Assembly (NCBI RefSeq): GCF_016097555.1
Contig: NC_054702.1
Coordinates: 69,068,195-69,132,194, forward strand
DNA: 64,000 bases
Direction of reading: 5' to 3'
Origin: Gigantopelta aegis
Taxonomy: Eukaryota > Mollusca > Gastropoda > Neomphalida > Peltospiridae
Both the position numbers and the translations under genes were made by a program. The notes below the pieces were generated by a model. It did no database searches. It was not told the origin of the DNA and saw nothing but the letters and a program-made list of their open reading frames with translations. Shown in pieces: positions 57,963-64,000 of this stretch (position 1 is its first letter; every line of letters starts with the position of its first letter).

Positions 57963-60625
57963 CTCTCTCTCTCTCTCACACTCTCTCTCTCTCTCTTTTA
58001 TATGTGCTTTTCTGTCTGTGGGAAAGTGCATATAAAAGATCCCTTGCTGCTAATGGAAAAATGTAGCAGGTTTCATCCGATAACTATGAGTTATAATTAC
58101 CAAATGTTTGACATCCAATAGCCGATGATTAATTAATCAATGTGCTCTAGTGGTGTTGTTAAACAAAACAAACTTTAAACTCTATCTCTCCCTCTTCTGA
58201 TGTTGTTGAACCAGCAGAACAAACCCAGACTGAAGTTAACTGATGAACATGTTTTCTTTTCCTTTCTGTGAGATCCACATTAACTAGTTGTGACAATGAT
58301 ACAATTGATAGAGCTCTTTGATATAGCACCTGTTAGAAAACGGTTATCTCGGTAACCCACTGAACAAGTCTACTTGTCTTAACTGTTACATGTTTCCCAG
58401 CCTAATGGACAGTTTAATGTATGGTGCCATCTTCAGCTCCATTGCAATACTATATACCGTTCATCACCAGAATCATTGTCAGTGGCGGGACATAGCTCAG
58501 TAGTAAAGTACATGCCTGATGCACGGTTGGTTTGGGATCGATTCCTATCGGTGAGCCCATTGGGCTATTTCTCGTTCCAGCCAGTGCACCACGACTGGTA
58601 TATCAAAGGCCGTGGTATGTGCTATCATCTCTGTGGGATGGTGCATATAAAAGATCTCTTGCTACTAATGGAAAAATGTAGCGAGTTTCCTCTCTAAGAC
58701 TGTTAAAATTACCAAATTTTTGACATCCAATAGCTGATGATTAATAAATCAATGTGCTCTAATGGTGTTGTTAAACAAAACAAACTTTAACAGAATCATC
58801 CTCAGAACCATAATTCAGTCCAGCTAAGGCAAAAGGCAGTAAGTAATAATCAAGTACAAAATGACTTAATGTATCAATTTTGGTATTTTAGAATAAGCAT
58901 CACAATAATCAGAGAAATATCTTTCTGAAACATTAACCTCTAAAAACAAAATCATTCCACTACTAAACCAAGCCTTTTCCAGATGAGTAAAAGACACAAA
59001 AAGTGATTTTTCTTGAATTTGTTAATGCACCTCAAGTTTACTACCTTTAGCTTTTGTAGGGTGGCATTATGATGTTAGTCAATTGATTTTCAGCCAAACC
59101 TTCTTAAGAACTGAGCAGCCACCGGTCTAAAAAGGTCACATACACTTTACAATTCTGCCATATTATTTCATTAAATACAGACTGATCTGTATCAAGCAGT
59201 CTCACTGGCCCAACGGAGCAACACTGGCTGTCAAGCTTTGGGCTTCCAAAGAAGACTTGACAGAGACAGTGTTTTTTATCACCACAACCAGACTCGCAGA
59301 AGAAGAAGTATCAAGCAGTCTGAAATGTCACTCTTCAAGCATCTTGACCCATACATATAAAACTTTACAGTCTAGATTCAAATCTTTAATGTTGTCACAT
59401 GCATGCAATACATCATATGCATGACGCTACCATTGGAGCTGGGTGGTATTGACATTTGAGGTTCGGTATCTGTATCAGTATTTTGGTAGGGTGATTTCCT
59501 TCAGTATCGGTACAGTATTCAGTACTGACACAATACAGATACCGATAGTGAGCAATACATCATATGCATGACGCTACCATTGGAGCTGGGTGGTATTGAA
59601 ATTTGAGGTTCGGTATCTGTATCAGTATTTTGGTACGGTGATTTCCTTCAGTATCGGTACAGTATTCAGTATTGACACAATACAGATACCGATAGCGAGC
59701 TATATTTTTGGTATACTTGGCTTTAAATGTTCATCCTGTTGAATGGCAGTTCCCCTGAACACCAAGTTGGAAGGATGTATCATCCTGTGGAATGGAAGTT
59801 CTTCTAAATGACAAGTAGGAAGGATGTTTCATCCTGGGGAGTGGCTGTTCTACAAATGAAGTAGGAAGGATGTATCATCCTGTTGAATGACAGTTCTCCT
59901 AAACACCAAGTTGGAAGGATGAATAATCCTGTGGAGCCACAATTCTCTAATGAATGAAATGCATGGCAGTGATTTATGTGAATGCACTATCACAACCTTT
60001 TCAAAAGTCTTTTATACTCTGCCTTGTGCAGAGATACAAGCTTGAATGTTTTAATAGTTTTTATCATTCAGATTATTTCATAAAAGTAGCTGATCCACAG
60101 AGGTTTTGTGTTTGTTTGTTTTTTGTTGGTTTGGGGTTGCTTTTTTGTGGGGGTTTGGGTGGGGGGAAGGGTGTGCATGCATATTCATGGGTGTCTTGTT
60201 GTTTTTGTTAATCTCACTTCCCACTTTTCTTTCCCTCTTTTGATTTCCATCTCCATCTTCCCAATAAGTCCTCCTTTTCTTCAACTTTTGCTGTCTACCT
60301 CCACCTCCCAGTCTTTGTCTCTCTAACCACAACAGGTGCTTGTAATGTGTATGCCATAATGGATGTTAGTTTTACACAGACTCTGAACCTTGCATCCGCA
60401 TTTGACTGTATACATTTAACTGTTATGCATCTGATGTAACCTCCGTAATGTTCTAGATCCAGTCTTGTTAATCACTGTGGTGTGATGATAATTACCTGAA
60501 CAAAATGTAATGTATCAGTTACAACTTACCAAGTTCACAGTTTGGACCAATGTAACCATGACGACATTCACAAACATTCGGTGCCACACAGCGCCCTCCA
60601 TTGAGACAGAGTCCATGACAAAGTG
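45468..60625 (-). CDS. NELL: NELL-like secreted EGF/VWC protein, 3' half (7 exons, 311 aa visible)
   Basis: Read 5' to 3' on the - strand: 60625-60530, 54600-54460, 49973-49857, 49472-49390, 47725-47555, 46984-46748, 45560-45468. All junctions are GT-AG and phases join (1, 1, 1, 0, 0, 0). Modules in order: an EGF with V-A-P-N-V-C-E-C, two EGFs opening D-I-D-E-C and D-I-N-E-C (calcium-binding type), then VWC modules with C-x-x-C-x-C and C-C-P-x-C motifs, including [11 protein letters not shown]. The last exon has G-H-I-C-C-S. This order and these signatures match the C-terminal half of vertebrate NELL1/NELL2, secreted oligomeric glycoproteins; NELL2 is a Robo3 ligand in axon guidance. The laminin-G-like N-terminus, first VWC and first EGFs lie beyond base 64000. 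Whether it is closer to NELL1 or NELL2 cannot be judged here. Confidence 0.93.
45955..46063. mobile_element. Foldback/MITE in the last NELL intron
   Basis: Left CCCCGTTCCACAAAGCGAT pairs with right ATCGCTTCGTGGAATGGGG. 109 bp, abutting a SINE-2 head. Confidence 0.75.
46064..46322 (+). mobile_element. SINE-2 in NELL intron
   Basis: 'ggtggttaagccatcagact', 'attgggttcac', 3' end 'aatcaagttgaaatgaat'. Its first bases are replaced by the abutting foldback element. Confidence 0.82.
46332..46600. repeat. (ATGG)n array
   Basis: About 270 bp of ATGG units with a few TTTGG interruptions and a short CAGA/CGGA end. Open frames in it are repeat artefacts. Confidence 0.97.
46748..46984 (-). CDS. NELL: NELL exon F: VWC end plus most of the last VWC
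   Basis: Acceptor TGATTTCAG|CATGGC, donor GTATG|GTAAGG; 79 codons in phase 0. [18 protein letters not shown], then G-D-S-W-V and C-T-S-C-E-C. GC-rich compared with its surroundings. Complementary tetranucleotide arrays lie in both flanking introns. Confidence 0.94.
47071..47428. repeat. (CCAT)n array, reverse complement of the one at 46332-46600
   Basis: About 360 bp of degenerate CCAT/CCAC units in the intron on the other side of NELL exon F. The 147-aa open frame it makes is not a gene. Confidence 0.95.
47555..47725 (-). CDS. NELL: NELL exon E: rest of the first VWC and start of the next
   Basis: Acceptor TTTTTCACAG|GCTGGT, donor GTCTG|GTAATA; 57 codons in phase 0. Contains [15 protein letters not shown] and C-Q-T-C-E-C, the usual VWC cysteine pattern. 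Confidence 0.93.
47858..48045 (+). mobile_element. SINE-2, 3' part deleted
   Basis: Clear head 'cctcgatggcgttgtggtta', B-box region 'accgggttcacagcc', shortened 3' end 'aataagttgaaaag'. Confidence 0.85.
48167..48200. repeat. Poly-G tract
   Basis: Long G run with single T interruptions, in the NELL D-E intron. Confidence 0.9.
48472..48560 (-). mobile_element. SINE-1 tail A fragment
   Basis: Reverse-oriented tail ('ccactagagcacattaatta', 'gtcaagcatttggtaatt'). Confidence 0.6.
48625..49405 (-). repeat. 36-bp minisatellite spanning a NELL exon/intron boundary (22 copies)
   Basis: On the NELL strand the unit is CTCACCTGTACCTGTAAG (last 18 exon bases) joined to GTATGTCAAACAATAGAA (first 18 intron bases). 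I count 22 copies of the donor region, the first being the normal exon D donor; 21 keep GT (the exception is at about 49099). The unit is 12 codons, so the whole run stays open in the NELL frame for about 20 units after the exon, reading V-C-Q-T-I-E-(L/H)-T-C-T-C-K, until a stop near 48634. Confidence 0.97.
49390..49472 (-). CDS. NELL: NELL exon D: start of a VWC module (minimal form)
   Basis: Acceptor TATTTATAG|CCTGTC. The split codon completes Thr, then [14 protein letters not shown] and C-L-T-C-T-C-K. The first donor is TGTAAG|GTATGT at 49389-49388. The last codons plus this donor are the founder of the 36-bp array 48625-49405, so later donors could extend this exon in frame by 12 residues at a time. 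Confidence 0.9.
49857..49973 (-). CDS. NELL: NELL exon C: calcium-binding EGF module
   Basis: Acceptor ATTTTAG|ATATTA, donor GAAA|GTAAGA. Reads D-I-N-E-C…[12 protein letters not shown] with six cysteines. The short tail after the fifth Cys fits the last EGF of NELL proteins, directly before the VWC region. Confidence 0.92.
49974..51394 (-). other. Left part of the NELL B-C intron
   Basis: AT-rich, no additional EGF or other exon seen. A 'ctccccatcactcc…ctagtttaaggagagtaat' block at 50988-51060 resembles 4918-4972, so it is a minor dispersed repeat. Confidence 0.5.
51395..51560. repeat. Homopurine (G/A) tract
   Basis: About 165 bp almost without C or T on the + strand, with many GGGG runs; on the NELL transcript it is a polypyrimidine tract. 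Lies in the B-C intron. Open frames in it are artefacts. Confidence 0.9.
52080..52400. promoter_or_regulatory. GC-richer repeat-free intronic island, candidate enhancer
   Basis: Stands out from AT-rich neighbours and has no SINE or MITE match. Contains TAATCC three times (about 52085, 52127 and 52235; the last two inside TAATCCGGA and TAATCCTCCGGA), a forkhead-like TAAACAAACA (52263) and ACAATG. No open frame. Function is an inference. Confidence 0.3.
52401..54459 (-). other. Right part of the NELL B-C intron
   Basis: AT-rich. A foldback element lies at about 53496-53603 (ends GGGCCCAAATT…; core 'cctgtttatgtct' shared with 6118-6131). A (C)n run lies at 53838-53857. No exon seen. Confidence 0.5.
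54460..54600 (-). CDS. NELL: NELL exon B: calcium-binding EGF module
   Basis: Acceptor CCTTCTAG|ATATTG, donor CCTAG|GTACTA. The joined codon gives D-I-D-E-C, followed by [10 protein letters not shown], very close to the NELL family consensus, with six cysteines. The D-x-D-E opening is the Ca-binding signature. Confidence 0.93.
54769..54828. repeat. Poly-C tracts
   Basis: About 33 and 18 C separated by 'aacaa', 170 bp from NELL exon B. Two long Gly-rich open frames on the - strand come from it. Confidence 0.95.
55112..55379 (-). mobile_element. Full-length SINE-2
   Basis: Both ends and the middle are clear on the - strand ('gtggttaagccatcggac', 'cagggttcgcagc', 3' 'cttaattggatataagcac'). Confidence 0.9.
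55490..55600 (+). mobile_element. SINE-1 fragment with internal deletion
   Basis: 'gtgatatatcaaagcccatg' joined directly to tail A ('tttgacatccaatagccag'). Confidence 0.6.
55701..56350. repeat. About 35-bp minisatellite, ~18 copies, each with a palindrome
   Basis: Each unit carries CCATTCTAAAGAATGG or CCATTATAAAGAATG followed by 'atgtgaacttataccac'-like spacer. Variants alternate, so a ~71-bp two-unit period is also visible. The - strand open frames (H-P-F-F-x-M-V repeats) are artefacts. Confidence 0.95.
57341..57995. repeat. (CT)n/(CA)n low-complexity tract
   Basis: About 650 bp of CT, CA and CTGT runs. It produces long Ser/Leu/His/Thr-rich open frames on + and Glu/Arg frames on -, none real. 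Confidence 0.97.
57996..58180 (+). mobile_element. SINE-1, tail A, 5' truncated at the (CT)n tract
   Basis: Starts within the core ('tatgtgcttttctgtctgtg') and runs to 'aaacaaaacaaactttaaa'. Confidence 0.85.
58477..58790 (+). mobile_element. Full-length SINE-1, tail A, 9-bp target duplication
   Basis: A-box 'catagctcagtagtaaagta', B-box region 'gggatcgattcc', complete core and tail. CAGAATCAT at 58468-58476 and 58791-58799 flanks it exactly. Confidence 0.93.
58800..59404 (-). other. NELL A-B intron, no feature seen
   Basis: AT-rich unique-looking sequence without exon-like segments. Confidence 0.5.
59405..59698. repeat. 147-bp direct duplication
   Basis: 59405-59551 and 59552-59698 differ at only a few bases. 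Each half also has an internal inverted repeat ('ggtatctgtat…' against 'atacagatacc'). Confidence 0.95.
59730..59940. repeat. About 49-bp tandem repeat, ~4 copies
   Basis: Diverged units begin 'tcatcctgttgaatggcagt' and end 'gttggaaggatgta'. Confidence 0.85.
60530..60625 (-). CDS. NELL: NELL exon A: EGF-like module (C-x-x-G-x-C type)
   Basis: Acceptor TTTTTTAG|CACTTT, donor CTTG|GTAAGT. The 96 nt encode L-C-H-G-L-C…C-V-A-P-N-V-C-E-C…C-E-L with six cysteines. It begins in phase 1 (two bases complete a codon from the missing upstream exon) and ends with one base of the next Asp codon. Confidence 0.92.
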
Positions 60626-61029
60626 CTAAAAAACAACAACGTATATAACATTTTAAAAATAATAATTAAAATGATTAAGCTATCATTATTTGTACTAAAA
60701 AAACAAAAACATTTTTAACTCAGTAACTAATTAAAACAATTTTTTTTTTTTTTTTTAGCCAAAACCATTGTTTAGAATAAATAAAAGCTTGTAATAAATA
60801 ATACCTTTTTCTTCTTCTTTGCTATGATTTTTTTATGTGCTATAAGTGTGTTGAATATTTGCAATTATAGGCATTTAAATACAACAGAATAACATTAGTT
60901 CTCTTATGAAAATATTATCATAAACAAGATCAGACTAATTATGATGTGTAATATATTATCATAAATTTTAGGAGCCAAAACCAATAATCACACACAAATG
61001 GACTCTTGGAGACTTAAGGTAATGTCGCT

Positions 61030-61312
61030 TGAGATGTTTGCGTTGCAGGATCAAACCACCTCAGTGGATCTATTCAACTGATTTTTTTTTTTCATTCCAA
61101 CCAGTGAACCACAACTGGTCAAAGGCCATGATATGTGCTTTCCTGTCTGTTGGAAAGTGCATATAAAAGATCCCTTGTTATTAATGAAAAAAAATTAAGC
61201 AGGTTTTCTCTGATGACTGCTTGTCAGAATTACCAAATGTATGACATCCAATAGCCGATGATTAATTAATCAATGTGCTCTAGTGGTGTTGTTAAACAAA
61301 ACAAACTTTCCT
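61030..61312 (+). mobile_element. SINE-1, tail A
   Basis: B-box region 'ggatcaaacc', core 'aaccagtgaaccacaact', full A tail 'aaacaaaacaaactt'. Its head variant is like that at 2270-2582. Confidence 0.85.
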
Positions 61313-61645
61313 AAGGTAATGTGTATTTTTTAAAAATTACAAACTAATGACAAATCAATACAAACAATTATCAACACTTCAAATTTAACTTAAAACTTCT
61401 GACAAATATAAAGTATCAATTGATTATTATAATTAATTTTAAAACCCCCACAAAATTTCATACTTAATTTACCCCCACCCCCACCAACCCAGAACCCCCC
61501 CCAACAAAAACAAACAACAAGAAAAACAATATTTAAATAATTTAAAAAAAGTATAACATATTATTCATTGTTCACCTGAATTTTTATTTTATATATACAT
61601 TGTTTAATAACACATCTACATGTATACTTGTATCTGTATAAATTG

Positions 61646-61978
61646 GGCGTGATGTAGCCCAGTGGTAAAGCATTCGCTTGATGCGCATTCGGTCTGGGAT
61701 CAATCCCATCAGTTGGCCCATTGGGCTACTTCTCGCTCTAGTCAGTGCACCACAACAAGTATATCAAAGGCCATGGTATGTGTTATCCTGTCTGTGGGAT
61801 GATGCATATAAAAGATCCCTTGCTGCTAATCAAAAAGGGTAGCCCATGAAATGGCGACAGCGGGTTTCCTCCCTCAATATATGTGTGGTTCTTAACCATA
61901 TGTCCGATGTCATATAACCGTAAATAAAATGTGTTGAGTGCATCATTAAATAAAACATTTCCTTCCTTCCTTCTTCCT
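61646..61978 (+). mobile_element. Full-length SINE-1, tail B
   Basis: Head 'gatgtagcccagtggtaaag', 'gggatcaatccc', complete core, tail B ending in (CCTT)n. Confidence 0.92.
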
Positions 61979-62099
61979 GTATAAATCGGCATCCTACAGT
62001 AAAACCTACAGGTGAGAATTGACATGCCGTATGATGACAGGGTGAACACTTGGGCTACAGACAAGTAGCTGAGTGTTAATAACGACCTGCCATCTGACC

Positions 62100-62300
62100 T
62101 TTTAGTCCGACCCATCACTGTCAATCAGTCTGTCACAGCAACACGGACTGATGCAGCGCGACCCATACAGGCCATGATTGATCCCGTTCTGCCATCGAAA
62201 CCCGTTATTAACGCTCATCTGCTGGCGTGGCTGTGACATGCTACAACCTGTCAATCAAAGCTGACAGCCTCCTGGACCAGACAGAGAATGACTTTACCAC
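62100..62300. promoter_or_regulatory. Candidate intronic enhancer with TALE-homeodomain motifs
   Basis: Repeat-free, GC-richer island upstream (5') of the visible NELL exons. The PBX-MEIS composite site TGATTGACAG occurs twice exactly on the - strand (62118-62127 and 62248-62257), with further TGACAG half-sites at 62130-62135 (- strand) and 62262-62267 (+ strand). No open frame with domain content. Regulatory role is inferred from motif clustering only. Confidence 0.35.
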
Positions 62301-62489
62301 TCACAAGATGTGATATTGTCAAAAGGTAGGGTTTTTTCCCCAATATATACTGATGGAAAGAAATAAGGGATGACACCAATACACTAACAGAAAAAGAGTG
62401 ATTGCAACGAACACCCTCATCCATAGTGTTAGGAAGTTGACTGTGTTACTGGCATTCAATCTCACATTACTTACTTGTACTTCATACAG

Positions 62490-62815
62490 GGTGACATGTA
62501 GCCCAGTGGTAAAGTGCTCACTTGATGCACGGTCAGTTTGGGATCGATCCCTATCAGTGGGCTCATTGGGCTATTTCTCATTCCAGCCAGTGCACCACGA
62601 CTGGTACATCAACGGCCATGGTATGTGCTATCCTGTCTATGGGATGGTGCATATAAAAAAATCCCTTGCTGCTAATCGAAAAAAAGAGTAGTCCATGAAG
62701 TGACGACAGTGGGTTTCCTCCCTCAATATCTGTGTGGTCCTTAACCATATGTCCGACACCATAAAACCGTAAATAAAATGTGTTGAGTGCGTTATTAAAT
62801 AAACCATTTCCTCCA
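62490..62815 (+). mobile_element. Full-length SINE-1, tail B, 15-bp target duplication
   Basis: Flanked by TTGTACTTCATACAG (62475-62489) and TTGTACTTTATACAG (62816-62830), one mismatch. Complete head, core and tail B. Confidence 0.93.
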
Positions 62816-62997
62816 TTGTACTTTATACAGACATTATGACATCAATAGTGACTGAAATTTGGTCTACAATACAAGACCAATTAAGTGTGACTTTATTTAT
62901 TTTCTCAGTGTATAAGAAATAGATGAACATTATATGACCTCTTGATAAACACATGAAACTTTGCCACTCAGAAGATGATATTGTCAGTATTAAAGAA

Positions 62998-63375
62998 AGA
63001 AGGAAGGAAATGGTTTATCTAACGATGCACTCATTCATTTCATTTCAACTTATTTTCATGCTTATATCCAATTAAGGTTCAAGCACGCTGTCCTGGGCAC
63101 ACCTCAGCTATCTGGGCTGTCTGTCCAGGACAGTGGGTTAGTTGTTAGTTGGTTAGTGGTTAGTGAGAGAAAAGAGGGTGTAGTGGCCTTACACCTACCC
63201 ATTGAGCCCTTAAGAACTCGCTCTGGGTTGGAGCCGGTACCGGGCTGCGAACCCTGTACCTACCAGCCTGTAGTCTGATGGCTTAACCACTGCTCCGCCG
63301 AGGCCGGTATTTAAAAAATTATTATTATTTAATAACACACTCAACACATTTTATTTTACGGTTACAATGGTGTTA
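62998..63375 (-). mobile_element. SINE-1 tail B fragment interrupted by SINE-2
   Basis: Tail-B sequence in reverse ('ggaaatggtttatctaacga' at about 63003 and 'acactcaacacattttattt' at about 63335) lies on both sides of the SINE-2 at 63033-63309. Confidence 0.65.
63033..63309 (-). mobile_element. Full-length SINE-2, nested
   Basis: Head on the - strand 'ggcctcggcggagcagtggt', B-box region 'agggttcgcagcc', complete 3' end. One of the best-preserved copies. Confidence 0.9.
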
Positions 63376-63540
63376 CAATGGTGTTACCACTCACAAAATG
63401 ACACTGTCAATATTAAAGAATGTTTTAAAAAAAGATAACGTATATCTTACTGAAAACTATATCCCTCTGGACACTGCATGCAGACAACAATGTCTTATTA
63501 TTCTCAAGATGATACTGACAGTACATGTATTAGGCAAAGT

Positions 63541-63850
63541 TAAAGTTATAGTTTGTTTTGTTTAACAACACCATCATAGCACATTGATTTATTAAGCATT
63601 GGCCATTGGATGTCAAACATTTGGTAATTTTGACATAGTCATAGAGAGGAAACCTGCTACATTTTTTTTCCATTAATAGCCAGGGATCTTTTACATGCAC
63701 CATCCCACAAACAGAATAGCACATACCACTGTCTTTGATATACCAGTCGTGGTGCACTGGTTTGAATGAGAAATAGCCCAATGGTCTCACCGAAGGGGAT
63801 TCAATCCTAGATCGACCATACACCAAGTGTGCACTTTACCACTCAGCTAC
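63541..63850 (-). mobile_element. Full-length SINE-1, tail A
   Basis: Reverse-oriented head ('gtagctgagtggtaaagtgc' on -), core and tail. Flanks ATTAGGCAAAGT (63529-63540) and ATTAGGGAAAGT (about 63854-63865) are a probable 12-bp target duplication with one change. Confidence 0.88.
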
Positions 63851-64000
63851 GTTATTAGGGAAAGTGAAAAAAAAAAAAAAAATGAAACAAATATTTTCTT
63901 GACAAACGTTATTAAACTTGATACCTGGACAATACATCATGACCCTGTCCATCATTTATGAACAATATTCTTCCTATTTTAAGACCGATTTCAAAGGTCT

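Noticed and set aside
57343..58035. 230-aa + strand open frame and Glu/Arg - strand frames
   Set aside because: Pure product of (CT)n/(CA)n tracts; no start context, splice site or domain.
63441..63495. Possible extra NELL EGF exon on the - strand (reads C-M-Q-C-P-E-G-Y-S-F before GTAAGA)
   Set aside because: No usable acceptor upstream in the right frame (a stop precedes it closely) and the cysteine spacing does not make an EGF.

Overview
The window looks like nuclear DNA from a lophotrochozoan animal, most likely a marine gastropod mollusc. It is AT-rich and intron-dominated, with GT-AG introns, and is crowded with tRNA-derived SINEs, foldback/MITE elements, minisatellites and long homopolymer runs. 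The gastropod call rests on the two protein genes and on my recollection that the main SINE core (the part carrying the 'gtggtatgtgctatcctgtc' stretch) is common in gastropod genomes. I could not search for it.

Two animal gene loci can be supported, plus the tail of a third. (1) At the left edge (1775-2058, + strand) are two tandem alternative last exons of an ODF3/CIMAP (SHIPPO-repeat, sperm-tail/ciliary microtubule) gene whose other exons lie before base 1. (2) A complete ODF3-like gene on the + strand has a probable non-coding first exon ending at 18864 and four coding exons joined 20267-20666, 22684-22808, 23467-23607 and 24503-24598 (253 aa). The two loci are head-to-tail paralogues. (3) The 3' half of a NELL gene (secreted EGF/VWC protein) lies on the - strand: seven coding exons from 60625 down to the stop at 45468, encoding three EGF modules and the C-terminal VWC modules. 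Its 5' half lies beyond base 64000. The ODF3-like and NELL genes converge on a gene-poor interval (about 24.6-45.1 kb).

Mobile DNA: many copies of one tRNA-headed SINE family with two different 3' tails (A and B), about ten copies of a second tRNA-headed SINE, a third dispersed repeat family, a MULE-type DNA transposon with a decayed FLYWCH-like/transposase N-terminal reading frame (28518-30023, 9-bp target duplication), and many short inverted-repeat elements. Several insertions are nested.

Most striking: a 36-bp minisatellite in NELL whose unit spans an exon/intron boundary, creating 22 in-frame copies of a splice donor region (about 48625-49405). Others are a SINE inserted exactly at an ODF3-like 3' splice site, which duplicated the acceptor (22341-22686); complementary tetranucleotide arrays flanking one NELL exon; and two GC-richer, repeat-free intronic islands with homeodomain-type motifs. 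There is no sign of rRNA genes, true tRNA genes, CRISPR or prokaryotic operons.
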